Shown one piece after another: positions 24,230-33,280 of a stretch of DNA of 64,000 bases (the stretch's first letter is position 1; each line of letters begins with the position of its first letter). A program made the translations under genes and the position numbers. The stretch is taken from NCBI GenBank assembly GCA_964537055.1, contig CAZHYV010000006.1:1-64000 (forward strand), in the 5' to 3' direction. The notes below the pieces were generated by a model. That model saw only the letters and a list, made by a program, of their open reading frames with translations, was not told where the DNA came from and searched no databases. The DNA comes from CAZHYV01 sp964537055. Lineage in GTDB: Bacteria > Myxococcota_A > Polyangia > Palsa-1104 > JAEUJZ01.

Positions 24230-25042
24230 CTAGAAGGAGAGGGTTGGCATTGCAACGCAATCAGGAAACAGTCCTGGTGCATCTTGCTTAATTCTTTTAT
24301 AGTCAGGCTCAGGGAATTTTTGCGTCTGTTTTTGCAAATTACGAAGGGCGCGCTTGACCAGCGTTCGAGCAGCGACATTTTTTAGAAAATTCGTTAGCTG
24401 TCCTCCGGCATCTACATAGGCTTGATACTCAACATACGTTTTGGTCGGAAGTTCAGCAGGCCAAATGTACCAATGTCCCACCATTTTTGGGATACGAATG
24501 GTTGATGCTTTCGTAGGTGGCATTTGCCCCTGAAGCTTTGCAAACTCTGTTGTAAACCGAATCTCTACCCGCTTGAGAGGGAATAAAGCGGGAGCTACTT
24601 GGGTACAGTGAGGGGTCATAAGAAGATAGACATCCCGATCCCATACAGGCCCAAACCCTTTAAATACTGTATAAAACAGAAACCCCTGGTTTGTTTTTTG
24701 TACAACCCGGGCCTCCAGCGTTCGAGGCATCCAGTCGGTCCAATGTTCGCTTCCACCGATCACTGTAAGTACTGTGGCCAAAGGAGCATTGATTTTGATC
24801 TGTCCTTTTACTTCTTGCAACCTAGAACCTGGCAATTGTCTTTGAAAAATCGTAATTCCGTCTTGATTGCTTGATAGATCCCATTCTTCTTCTTTCCCAA
24901 AGGAAGGGGTGCTTGCCGAGAGGCATGTGATCCCTAAGATGATAAAGAGCGAAGGTCGAAAAACGGACCGTTTCAAAAAAGGCATGCGCTCTTTTACCAT
25001 AACTTGACAGAGGATGCACGCCTTAATCGAGGTAGTCAGCAT
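24230..25042 (-). CDS. START/SRPBCC domain protein, exported (copy 2 of a tandem pair)
   Basis: The 270-residue frame has a signal peptide after one of three possible starts; ATG 24985 (MPFLKRSVFRP) gives the best one, while 25042 follows the upstream stop by 3 bases. The mature protein fits the START lipid-binding fold. WDLSSNQDGITIFQRQLPGS leads in, INAPLATVLTVIGGSEHWTDWMPR is the first strand and helix, and GPVWDRDVYLLM, GHWYIWPAELPTKTYVEYQAYVDAGG and FLKNVAARTLVKRALRNLQK follow. It would carry or sense a lipid in the periplasm. The neighbour at 25046 has the same plan, so the two arose by duplication. Confidence 0.75.
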   Translation of the reverse strand: MLTTSIKACILCQVMVKERMPFLKRSVFRPSLFIILGITCLSASTPSFGKEEEWDLSSNQDGITIFQRQLPGSRLQEVKGQIKINAPLATVLTVIGGSEHWTDWMPRTLEARVVQKTNQGFLFYTVFKGFGPVWDRDVYLLMTPHCTQVAPALFPLKRVEIRFTTEFAKLQGQMPPTKASTIRIPKMVGHWYIWPAELPTKTYVEYQAYVDAGGQLTNFLKNVAARTLVKRALRNLQKQTQKFPEPDYKRIKQDAPGLFPDCVAMPTLSF

Positions 25043-25045
25043 TGC

Positions 25046-25789
25046 TTAAGGAGCGATCATTGCTTGGTATTGCTCAGATTTACGAAGCATAGCTTCAAAA
25101 CCTGGGTAGCTTTGTATATATACTTGTCTTTGCAGACCAAGCAATGTATCAAAAGGGATGGTTTTAGTGGCATAGTTAACTATCCACGTGGGTAGCCATC
25201 CGCCTGGGTTGGAATGAACGCGGTACTCGACTTGAGTCCCATTTCCCTGCTCAATAGGTTTTAGACACCAATATCCATGGATAAAAGGCATCCTCACAAT
25301 CCCTGGCAGGGGTGGGAATCGTTCATCCGTTATAGAGTCAAACTCGATAAACACCTGCTTTGTGGGCTGGTCAAACCGAATTCGAGTTCTCATGATGACA
25401 TCACGATCACTTGCGCCTCTCCCTGGAGAAATTCGATTGTATAAATAGAGTTCTTCTACTAAGTCTTGATTTTCAGGATAAACTTTCCTCGAAAGAAGCC
25501 TTTGTTCGACCGAACCTTTCATCCATTCCGAGATGCGGTGATGATCGTTAAACACGGCTAGAATTCGAGCGAGAGGTACCCTAAGAGTCATTTGGGCACG
25601 GAATTCGTAAAGAGGTGAATTTGTAACAATTCTTCTTTCTACTCGGATCCCCTGCTTTTCTAAAAGAAACTCCCAAGGGCGGTTAGAGCTCTCTGAATAA
25701 GCAAAGGTCGAAAGAAGGAGGATAACGACAAAAAGAATGGGGAAACAGTGTCTGGGAGGCAGGGTTGGTGTGAGCTGGAATCTTACCAT
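25046..25789 (-). CDS. START/SRPBCC domain protein, exported (copy 1 of a tandem pair)
   Basis: The 247-residue protein has a signal peptide (FPILFVVILLLSTFAYS) and a START-like domain. Landmarks are WEFLLEKQGIRVERRIV, VPLARILAVFNDHHRISEWMKG, GASDRDVIMRTRIRF, GYWCLKPIEQGNGTQVEYRVHSNPGGWLPTW and TKTIPFDTLLGLQRQV. The order DRDV, W-L/I-P, VEYRVHSNPGG matches bacterial START proteins. It is directly followed by the second copy with a 3-base gap. Confidence 0.8.
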   Translation of the reverse strand: MVRFQLTPTLPPRHCFPILFVVILLLSTFAYSESSNRPWEFLLEKQGIRVERRIVTNSPLYEFRAQMTLRVPLARILAVFNDHHRISEWMKGSVEQRLLSRKVYPENQDLVEELYLYNRISPGRGASDRDVIMRTRIRFDQPTKQVFIEFDSITDERFPPLPGIVRMPFIHGYWCLKPIEQGNGTQVEYRVHSNPGGWLPTWIVNYATKTIPFDTLLGLQRQVYIQSYPGFEAMLRKSEQYQAMIAP

Positions 25790-25848
25790 GATGTTACTCC
25801 TTGGGGTTTAGAAGTAAAGCGGGCCCTACGAGCATGGAGCGAGAGAAT

Positions 25849-26412
25849 TTATTCCTGCTTCATATTTTCGATACCCGTAAGAAATTCTGCGAGATCATCT
25901 GCATGCTCCTCTTCTTTTTCAAGGATGCTTTCTAGCATTCTTCTTGTAGTAGGATCCTTATCACCAATATATCGGATCATTTCGCCGTAGGAATCAATTG
26001 CAATGCGTTCTGCGACTAAGTCCTCCTTAATCATATCAATAAGGTGGGTCCCTTCCACATACTCAGAGTGACTTTTCGAGAGTAGGTTGGCTGGATTAAA
26101 ATCAGGCTCCCCGCCTAGCTGAACAATGCGTTCGGCAATGGCATCAGCGTGCTCTTGTTCCTCTTGGGCATGCTCCCAAAACTCCTTGGCGACAGGCTCG
26201 TAGTGGATACCTCGGGCCATAAAGTAATGACGTCGATATCGCAAAATACAGACCAGCTCGGTAGCAAGAGCTTCGTTGAGTAATTTGACGATGATTTCTT
26301 TGTCCCCCTGATACCCTGGGGTAACCGCTCCTTCTTCAATATGCTTCCGTGCTCGACGGCGAAGTTCTTGAACATCGGTTAAAAAAGGTTTGGTTTTTTG
26401 CGAAGATAGCAT
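25849..26412 (-). CDS. Ferritin-like / bacterioferritin family protein
   Basis: The 187-residue all-helical protein carries the four-helix di-iron pattern. LLNEALATELVCILRYRRHYF provides the first Glu. FWEHAQEEQEHADAIAERI gives an E-x2-H. EDLVAERIAIDSYGEMI supplies another Glu, and LEKEEEHADDLAEFL gives the last E-x2-H. This fits iron storage or peroxide-consuming ferroxidase families. Heme-binding Met as in true Bfr is not obvious. It starts divergently from no gene; a pirin with the same strand lies upstream. An iron-starvation or oxidative control is plausible but not shown. Confidence 0.88.
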   Translation of the reverse strand: MLSSQKTKPFLTDVQELRRRARKHIEEGAVTPGYQGDKEIIVKLLNEALATELVCILRYRRHYFMARGIHYEPVAKEFWEHAQEEQEHADAIAERIVQLGGEPDFNPANLLSKSHSEYVEGTHLIDMIKEDLVAERIAIDSYGEMIRYIGDKDPTTRRMLESILEKEEEHADDLAEFLTGIENMKQE

Positions 26413-26520
26413 CGTTGTCTCCTTTGCTGATGTGAACAGTTTTATCTAGCCAGTATGGGCACGAAGTGAAAAAATGCAAAAAAATAAAGATCTTCAGGTT
26501 ATATTCTAGCTTAATCAAAC

Positions 26521-27219
26521 TTAAGCTAGATCAAAAAGCAAAAACTCTGCTTCTGTTTCAGCCTGAAGTGAAATCTGCCGTTCCTCGGACAATGCGGCCC
26601 CGTCACCCTGGTCAAGAGTTTGTCCATCTAAAGAAAGAGTACCCCTTGCTACCTGGATCCATACATGCCTTCGTGGAGGAACTTGATAAAGCAAGGCTTG
26701 TCCTACTTCCAGAAGGGAAGCAAATATACGTACGTTTTGGTGGATCAACACCGACTTCTGCTCTTGTGTTGGAGAGGCAATCAGGCATAATTGATTTCTC
26801 CGATCTTCTTTTGGGAAGGTTTGTTGCTCATAAGAAGGCGCAAGCGATTTTTGGGAGGGTAGAATCCAAATTTGGAGAAGATGAACCCATTCTTCGTGAG
26901 AGTGGTTAAACTCACTATGGGTAACTCCCGTACCTGCGGTCATACGTTGGACTTCTCCAGGAACGATGGTGGAGCCATTGCCCATGGAATCTTTGTGGGC
27001 TAAGGTACCCTCTAGGACATAAGTGATAATCTCCATGTCTTGGTGAGCATGCGTCCCAAATCCTTTTCCAGGTTCAACGTAGTCCTCGTTGATCACTCGC
27101 AGAGTACGGAATCCCATAAAGGCAGGATGATAATAATCGGAGAAGGAGAACGTATGGTAAGTTCGTAGCCATCCATGGTCTTTAAACCCCCGGTCTTTAG
27201 ATTTACGAATCTTTATCAT
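26521..27219 (-). CDS. Pirin family bicupin protein
   Basis: The 232-residue protein has the pirin N-terminal cupin with all four metal ligands: His57, His59 (GTHAHQDMEI), His101 and Glu103 (THSEF). It starts like YhhW-type pirins (MIKIRKSKDRGFKDHGWLRTYHTF is close to the family), which act as quercetinase-like dioxygenases or redox sensors. The C-terminal cupin is the usual non-metal one. The true substrate in this organism is unknown. Confidence 0.92.
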   Translation of the reverse strand: MIKIRKSKDRGFKDHGWLRTYHTFSFSDYYHPAFMGFRTLRVINEDYVEPGKGFGTHAHQDMEIITYVLEGTLAHKDSMGNGSTIVPGEVQRMTAGTGVTHSEFNHSHEEWVHLLQIWILPSQKSLAPSYEQQTFPKEDRRNQLCLIASPTQEQKSVLIHQNVRIFASLLEVGQALLYQVPPRRHVWIQVARGTLSLDGQTLDQGDGAALSEERQISLQAETEAEFLLFDLA

Positions 27220-27403
27220 AGCGCTACAATAATCAACACTACAGGGAAGCGCAAATCCATATATCTGTTTTTAGAAGGATGGGAAAAAATTGCAAAGAAT
27301 GTTCTTATGAAAAGGTAGAATTCTCTTTTAGTTGCGGTTTCTGGCAGGATTGCTATAGGATGAAATATCGTAAAATGACATATTTAGCTTCGAGGTAAAG
27401 CGC

Positions 27404-29578
27404 ATGCAAGATCATCGGTATTATGTTCGTACGGTTTCGTTGGCGGTCTTTGTAATTCTCGGGAGTACATCCTTTGTACTCGCTAAGAAGGTGCCAAAAT
27501 ATCAAGTAGGGATCGATTCAAAACCATCCGGGGCTTTGGTATATGTCGATGGAAAAAAGATCGGGGTGGCTGCTCCAGATTTTCGAACTAAACTTTTGCG
27601 GGGCATGCACAAAATTAGCTTGGATCTGGGGGATGATTATCAACCTTACAATGATAACTTTAATGTAACGGGTGATATGGATATTTCGGTTCCCATGCAG
27701 CCTAAGCCAGCGATGGTATCTGTCGTTCTTACCACAAGCGATCCGGCCCTAAAAGGACCGCTGACTGCAGAGCTTTTGGTGAACAAAGAATCAAAAGGAA
27801 CCATTACCCAAGCTTCCCAAATTCAGCTTACCGAAGGGACTTATCTTATTGAATTCGTAAAACCTGGGTACCAAACCTATTGGGAAAAAATTACTGTTAC
27901 CAAGCCGAATCAAAAAGGTATTTCTATCTTTGCAAAATTAGAACCTGAAGCGAAAACGCCTACGCAGCTTGTGCCTACGCCTGAGGTAAAGAAAGAGACC
28001 GTCTTACAGGTGGTTATTCCTGCCAGTGACCAAAGCGCACTTGGTGCTACTCTTTACATCGATGGCTTGCCGGTGATCCAGGGGATCCGTGCAGGCGATT
28101 CTGTTCCCGTACAACCGGGTCCCCACCGAATCGAGGCTTTGAAAGAGGGATTTCAGCCGTTTGTGCAGATGGTCACCTTTCCAGCCTCAACAAACCAGCT
28201 GGTCGAGGTGAAGCTGGTCAAGGTAGTTGAGCCGATAAAACCTGTAGAGCCGACGATCCAAAGAACTGGAGATTTGCTTGTGATTTCCGATCAGCCGAAT
28301 GCCGAGGTTTTAGTAGATGCCTCCAAACGGTATAAAATTGGAGAGATCATTCCCAGACTAACCCCAGGGCAGCATTCGATCCAGGTAAGCGCTCCGGGGT
28401 ATAAGACTTTTACTAAGGTAGTTGATGTCAAAGCAGGGGAGCAAACGGCTGAGAAGGTGACTTTAGAGGCCGACGTTGTGAAAAAATCACCGAGGGTACG
28501 CTTGGTGCTAACTTTCCCGGCAGAGGGAGCCCAATTTTATATTAACGGAAAAAGATATACTGAAGAGCAGGTCACGAATGATAACGGAGTTGAAGTCCCA
28601 TCGGGGCCCACGACCGTTCTCGTGAAAAAAGAGGGCGCAGGTCTGTTTAATACAAGCTTTAACCTGCCTGACCAACCGCAACGTAGAGATATTGTTGTTG
28701 ATTTGAAAAACAGAGGAACTCTTGAACTTGCAGCAGATCCAGCCCCCGTCGATATCTTTATAGACAAGGCGAAAGTGGGAAGTACAACAGCGAATGCTCC
28801 TCTCTTTGAAAAGGAGTTGCCCGTCGGGAAATACTTAGTCGAAGTGAAGAAACCGGGGGGATACCAGGACTCGAAGCAAGAGGTTACGATTGAGACTGGA
28901 AAGACCGCTAAAATTTACGTGTCGCTAATAAAACCAGAGGTTCCCACGCCAAAACTGGACCCTGTCCAGGTTCGTATGGGAGCGACTTCGTTTTCAGCAA
29001 AAACATTAGAGCCAGGGTATTGGAATCTCGATTTAGGCGGGGGATATCCCTACTTTGCCGATTTGCGAATTAACGCCGGGATTTTCCGAAAAGAGATGCT
29101 AGGTCTCGACGGAGGTTTTGAGGTCCGTACGTTTGGGTATCTGACCGAAGCTGCGGCCACCCTACGCTTTCAGTTTATCCACAAGGGTGCTTTTGCGATG
29201 GGCACCAATCTACTATTAGGGGGGGGAGCAGGCCCTGACGGAAGAAATACGGTGGTTTTTGAAGCAGGCCTGCCATTATCATTGGTGCTAAGCAATCGGT
29301 TTACCTTTACAGCGCATCCTTATTTCCAAGTCTATTCGGATGATCTTCGGGTTCGAGCGGACGAAAGCCCAATTCAAGAAGGCCGCATGACAAATTGGCG
29401 TCTTCTTCTTAGAGGTGTCTTTGAGATCGGTCTTACTCCAAGGATCAATTTGTACCTCCTTGTCGAAGGAGAGCCGACCCGACGGGAGCGCCCTGCTTTT
29501 AGCAGCCAGTATATAAAGATAATGGCTGTAGCGGATCCATTTATTTACGGGCGGATTGGGGTTAGCTTTAAGTTCTAA
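27404..29578 (+). CDS. Multi-PEGA protein with C-terminal outer-membrane barrel-like region
   Basis: The 724-residue protein starts with a signal peptide (VFVILGSTSFVLAKK) and continues with several PEGA-type units: SKPSGALVYVDGKKIG, DQPNAEVLVDASKRYKIGE, FPAEGAQFYINGKRY and DPAPVDIFIDKAKVGS. PEGA domains resemble surface-layer or pilus-binding beta sandwiches. After about residue 520 the protein changes: alternating hydrophobic strands (WNLDLGGGYPYFADLRINAG, FQFIHKGAFAMGTNLLLGG) end in a terminal aromatic GRIGVSFKF, the pattern of outer-membrane barrels recognised by BamA. This suggests a barrel with periplasmic or surface PEGA repeats. A possible promoter (TTGCGG, 16 bases, TATAGG) is at 27332-27359. 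Confidence 0.8.
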   Translation: MQDHRYYVRTVSLAVFVILGSTSFVLAKKVPKYQVGIDSKPSGALVYVDGKKIGVAAPDFRTKLLRGMHKISLDLGDDYQPYNDNFNVTGDMDISVPMQPKPAMVSVVLTTSDPALKGPLTAELLVNKESKGTITQASQIQLTEGTYLIEFVKPGYQTYWEKITVTKPNQKGISIFAKLEPEAKTPTQLVPTPEVKKETVLQVVIPASDQSALGATLYIDGLPVIQGIRAGDSVPVQPGPHRIEALKEGFQPFVQMVTFPASTNQLVEVKLVKVVEPIKPVEPTIQRTGDLLVISDQPNAEVLVDASKRYKIGEIIPRLTPGQHSIQVSAPGYKTFTKVVDVKAGEQTAEKVTLEADVVKKSPRVRLVLTFPAEGAQFYINGKRYTEEQVTNDNGVEVPSGPTTVLVKKEGAGLFNTSFNLPDQPQRRDIVVDLKNRGTLELAADPAPVDIFIDKAKVGSTTANAPLFEKELPVGKYLVEVKKPGGYQDSKQEVTIETGKTAKIYVSLIKPEVPTPKLDPVQVRMGATSFSAKTLEPGYWNLDLGGGYPYFADLRINAGIFRKEMLGLDGGFEVRTFGYLTEAAATLRFQFIHKGAFAMGTNLLLGGGAGPDGRNTVVFEAGLPLSLVLSNRFTFTAHPYFQVYSDDLRVRADESPIQEGRMTNWRLLLRGVFEIGLTPRINLYLLVEGEPTRRERPAFSSQYIKIMAVADPFIYGRIGVSFKF

Positions 29579-29581
29579 ATA

Positions 29582-30382
29582 TTAGAACTGGTAGCGCATC
29601 CCTAATGTGGGACCGATAAGCTCAAAGGAGGCCAGAGGAGTGGCTGCGGGTATGGCAGCTCCTTCAAGCTGCACATAAAAGCATAAGCCTTCTACACGAG
29701 GGATGGGGAACAAGAGTCCGATTCCAAACGTCATGACAAGCGTATGGACATTTGGGTCTTGATAATAGTTGGTGTCGTAGGGATCAAACTCGTACTCTGG
29801 GGACAAAGACGCCAACGTATTAGTATAGTCGGTGAGAATAGAGTCATACGTATAGGAATAGCCAACCCCAGCTTTAAGAATCAAAGCCACTTGCCTTTGC
29901 TTCCCAATGAAAATGTCTGCTTCCATCCCAGCACGCACTTGGACAGACCATAGAGGATACTCTTTCCAGTTAAGGCCCCCGTACGAGAAGCCCGCCGCCC
30001 CAAACAGCAATGTGTCTACACAGCTCTTTCCATTAGCTTGGTTTTTGCATTGAACTTGATTTAGGGAGAAAGCTGTTCCTAGCTGGAAAGCAACACCCCA
30101 GCGCTGGAGCAAGGGGCGGAGAAAAACCCTAGGATGAGGAGACTCGGGCGAACGAGCTACAGCGGGTCCCGCAGATAAATATCTGGCATTGTAAGATGGA
30201 CCGACCTCAAAGAATAATGAAAACTGAGACCGAGCGCGTGAGTGGCCAGGATCTTCTTTGGGCCGTTGTGCTAAAAGGAGATTCTCATTCAGTGGTTGTG
30301 CAGCTACTTGATGAGAAAAGATTTCATAAAAGGAGAGGATCCCAATGAAGGAGATAAGTAAGCGATACCGAGATACTGGCAT
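29582..30382 (-). CDS. Outer-membrane beta-barrel-like protein
   Basis: I chose the ATG at 30382, which gives a signal peptide (YRLLISFIGILSFYEIF, then VAAQ); the open frame reaches 30445. The mature protein alternates short hydrophobic strands (QFSLFFEVGPSYNARYL, VALILKAGVGYSYTYD, HTLVMTFGIGLLF) and ends in GPTLGMRYQF, a C-terminal Phe as in BamA-dependent barrels. No family name is supported. It is convergent with the PEGA protein with only 3 bases between the stops. Confidence 0.7.
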   Translation of the reverse strand: MPVSRYRLLISFIGILSFYEIFSHQVAAQPLNENLLLAQRPKEDPGHSRARSQFSLFFEVGPSYNARYLSAGPAVARSPESPHPRVFLRPLLQRWGVAFQLGTAFSLNQVQCKNQANGKSCVDTLLFGAAGFSYGGLNWKEYPLWSVQVRAGMEADIFIGKQRQVALILKAGVGYSYTYDSILTDYTNTLASLSPEYEFDPYDTNYYQDPNVHTLVMTFGIGLLFPIPRVEGLCFYVQLEGAAIPAATPLASFELIGPTLGMRYQF

Positions 30383-30560
30383 GGAGTCGTTATACATGAA
30401 TACAAGGCTAAATGCACAGGAAAATAGATGGCTCCAAAGAAACACAAGGTCCTCTCAAAAGCCCACGAGAATTTGCTTTTCTGCTCTTGCCTTTTTATAA
30501 ATCATTCTTATCTTGTGTAAAACTTGTTCATTTCTATCAAAAAGGGGTGTGTCCACCCTA

Positions 30561-30682
30561 ACCTGGTATGCCTCACAGCGACGATTCATCAAAGCTAAAA
30601 GACGTACGGTGTTAGACAAAAGAGAAGTTGTACATAGTATGTAATGGCCGTCTAAGGACACCCTCCTCATCAGAAACCAGGT
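30561..30682 (+). promoter_or_regulatory. Possible Shine-Dalgarno-sequestering pairing in the lon leader
   Basis: ACCTGGT at 30561-30567 is the exact complement of ACCAGGT at 30676-30682, which contains the lon ribosome-binding site (AGGTG before ATG 30688). If both lie in the same transcript, pairing would hide the site. The distance of 108 bases and the 7-pair length make chance plausible. Confidence 0.25.
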
Positions 30683-30687
30683 GATTT

Positions 30688-33177
30688 ATGCCAAACACCC
30701 TACATCCAGAAAATTCGATAAAAAAATTACCCATTCTCCCTTTGCGTCAGCTTGTTCTCTTCCCAGGAACGGTTTTGTCGGTTGAGGTAGGGCGGAGCAG
30801 TTCATTGAAGCTTTTAGAAGAGGCTGCCCAAAGCCGACCTCCCCATGTTCTTGTTGCCACTCAGCTCGATCCCCAAGTCGATGAGCCGACTGCTGATCAG
30901 CTATGTCAGGTGGCGGTAGAAGCAGAGCTCCTGAAGCTTATCCGAGCGGGGAATGATCGGGCCACTGCAGTGTTACAGGGGATCAAAAGGCACCATTTTC
31001 AAGTGGTGCAAACACAGCCTTATTTGGAAGCAAACGTCGCAGAGATTCTAGATCCGAACCAGAATGCGGTTGAGAATGAAGGCCTGGCTTTGGTTGTAAA
31101 AGAGGCTGCCTTGAAATGGCTGGATTCTTTGCCTGAGTCCAATCAGCCGTTTAAATCTGTGGTTGAACAAATTCGGGATCCAGGCCAGCTTGCTGATATT
31201 TTGGCGGTACCTCTTGAGCTACCCTTCCCCGATAGAATTACCCTTTTGTCCGAGCCCGACGCAGGAAAACGCCTCCGTACCATCTTAGACCACCTGCATC
31301 GTGCGTCTGAAGTACTAGAGGTAAAAAAACGGATTGAGGAACAGGTCGAAGGAGAACTTTCGAAGCAACAGCGGGAGTTTATTCTGAGACAGCAGATGAA
31401 GGTGATCCAAGAAAAATTAGGAGAAGCCGGCGAGGATACTGATTTAGAAGGGTTCCGAAGACGCATTGACGAGGCAAACATGCCTGAGGAGGCAAAAAAG
31501 GCGGCGCTAAAGCAGCTTCAAAAGCTGCGTGATACACCCCAGGCAGCTCCAGATTATGCAATGCAAAAAACTTATCTTGAGTGGCTTTGCGACCTTCCTT
31601 GGTCAGAGAGAACAGACGATCAAATTCGGATGGAGGAAGCACGTACCATTCTCGATGCTGATCATTACGGGCTGGAAAAAGTAAAGAAACGAATTTTGGA
31701 ATATATTGCCATCCAGAAGCTTGCTCCTCATAAAAAGGGAACCATCCTTTGCCTGGTAGGTCCACCAGGGGTAGGCAAAACATCCCTTGGAAAGTCGATT
31801 GCCAAAGCGTTGGGCCGAAAATTTGCACGGATCTCTTTAGGAGGAGTTCGTGATGAATCAGAAATCCGGGGTCACCGTCGGACGTATATTGGTGCGTTGC
31901 CGGGGCGATTCATCCAAGCGATGAAGCGGGCTCAGAGCAAAAACCCGGTCATTTTGCTGGATGAAATTGATAAGCTTAGTTCTGATTTTCGAGGAGATCC
32001 GTCCTCGGCTCTTCTTGAAGTGCTTGATCCTGAGCAAAACGCGACCTTTAGCGATCACTACATCGAGATTCCTTTCGATCTGTCCGAGGCGATTTTTATT
32101 ACCACGGCAAACACACTCGATACAATTTCAGATCCGCTGCTGGACCGCATGGAAGTCATCCCTCTGGTAGGCTACACGCTAGAGGAGAAAAAGAAGATTG
32201 CACAGCATCACCTATTGCCCAAGCAGCTTGAGGAACACGGGCTTTCTTCAAAACAGGTGCACTTTACAGACACGGGATTAGAAGAAATCATCGAGCACTA
32301 TACTAAAGAGGCAGGGGTCCGGAATCTCGAGCGTGAAATTGCAAATGTATTAAGGGCGATCGCAACTGAGATTGTTTCTAAGAAACCGAGCTTCGCTTCC
32401 AAAGAACCTTCGGCAGAAGTATCCCTCGAGGAAGGGTCACCTCTAGAAATTAGGGCTGATCAAGTGAGCTCATATTTGGGGCCACCCCGATATCTTTCTG
32501 AGGTGGCCGAGCAGACAGAACAGCCTGGTGTGGCTGCAGGGCTTGCTTGGACTCCAGTAGGGGGAGATCTTCTGTTTGTGGAAGTCAGCATTATGCCCGG
32601 AAAGGGGCAGCTGGTTCTCACAGGGAAACTGGGAGATGTCATGAAAGAGTCGGCGCAGGCTGCCCTTTCGTGGACGCGTTCGCATGGGGCTTTGTTAGGG
32701 ATTCAGCCAGCATTCTTTGAGAAGATGGACGTTCACGTCCATGTTCCGCAAGGGGCTATGCCAAAAGATGGGCCTTCCGCAGGCGTCACCATTCTGACCG
32801 CCTTGGTTTCAAGAATTACAGGAAACCGAGTTCGCGCGGATGTGGCCATGACTGGGGAGACCACGCTCAGGGGGGTAGTTCTGCCTGTCGGAGGAATCAA
32901 AGAAAAAGTCCTGGCAGCTTATCGAGCGGGACTAAAACGGGTCATTTTACCTGAAAGGAATGCCAAGGATTTGGTAGACATTCCACAAGAGATCAAGAGC
33001 AAGCTTGAGATTATTCTAGTAAAACGGGTTGAAGAGGTCCTTGAGCAAGCACTAACCCATTCGTTTAGGCACCAAATCCCGTCCAGTAAAGAGGATGGGG
33101 AGCTATCCATGCCTTTGTTAGAACCCTCGATCCCTTTGCCAAATGTGCAAACGCCCGTAAATCGATTTCCTACCTAA
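30688..33177 (+). CDS. lon: ATP-dependent protease Lon
   Basis: The 829-residue protein has the N-terminal substrate domain (LPILPLRQLVLFPGTVLSVEVGR), a coiled-coil with QQREFILRQQMKVIQEKLGE, and the AAA+ module with Walker A GPPGVGKT at about residues 357-364. The S16 protease domain has PKDGPSAG (Ser about 696) and GGIKEKVLAAYRAG (Lys about 739). Lon degrades misfolded and regulatory proteins in the cytoplasm. The C-terminal ~35 residues (LSMPLLEPSIPLPNVQTP) are an extension. Myxobacteria usually have two Lon proteins; this window shows one. Confidence 0.97.
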   Translation: MPNTLHPENSIKKLPILPLRQLVLFPGTVLSVEVGRSSSLKLLEEAAQSRPPHVLVATQLDPQVDEPTADQLCQVAVEAELLKLIRAGNDRATAVLQGIKRHHFQVVQTQPYLEANVAEILDPNQNAVENEGLALVVKEAALKWLDSLPESNQPFKSVVEQIRDPGQLADILAVPLELPFPDRITLLSEPDAGKRLRTILDHLHRASEVLEVKKRIEEQVEGELSKQQREFILRQQMKVIQEKLGEAGEDTDLEGFRRRIDEANMPEEAKKAALKQLQKLRDTPQAAPDYAMQKTYLEWLCDLPWSERTDDQIRMEEARTILDADHYGLEKVKKRILEYIAIQKLAPHKKGTILCLVGPPGVGKTSLGKSIAKALGRKFARISLGGVRDESEIRGHRRTYIGALPGRFIQAMKRAQSKNPVILLDEIDKLSSDFRGDPSSALLEVLDPEQNATFSDHYIEIPFDLSEAIFITTANTLDTISDPLLDRMEVIPLVGYTLEEKKKIAQHHLLPKQLEEHGLSSKQVHFTDTGLEEIIEHYTKEAGVRNLEREIANVLRAIATEIVSKKPSFASKEPSAEVSLEEGSPLEIRADQVSSYLGPPRYLSEVAEQTEQPGVAAGLAWTPVGGDLLFVEVSIMPGKGQLVLTGKLGDVMKESAQAALSWTRSHGALLGIQPAFFEKMDVHVHVPQGAMPKDGPSAGVTILTALVSRITGNRVRADVAMTGETTLRGVVLPVGGIKEKVLAAYRAGLKRVILPERNAKDLVDIPQEIKSKLEIILVKRVEEVLEQALTHSFRHQIPSSKEDGELSMPLLEPSIPLPNVQTPVNRFPT

Positions 33178-33280
33178 ACTTGTTTTCATACCCAAGTTTG
33201 TCTTCCTGAACACGCCCTGTTGGTATGCCAATGCTTGAATCATGGTGGCCATCCGCTTGCGGGTGTGGTATTATGTAGGT

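Noticed and set aside
26466..26909. 147-codon plus-strand frame antisense to the pirin gene
   Set aside because: Pirin on the other strand has all metal ligands, so this is a shadow frame.
30455..30670. 71-codon minus-strand frame upstream of lon
   Set aside because: It covers the lon leader, has no recognisable motif and no clear start signal.
33176..33199. AAACTTG / CAAGTTT hairpin after lon
   Set aside because: AT-rich 7-pair stem with no following T run; not a convincing terminator.
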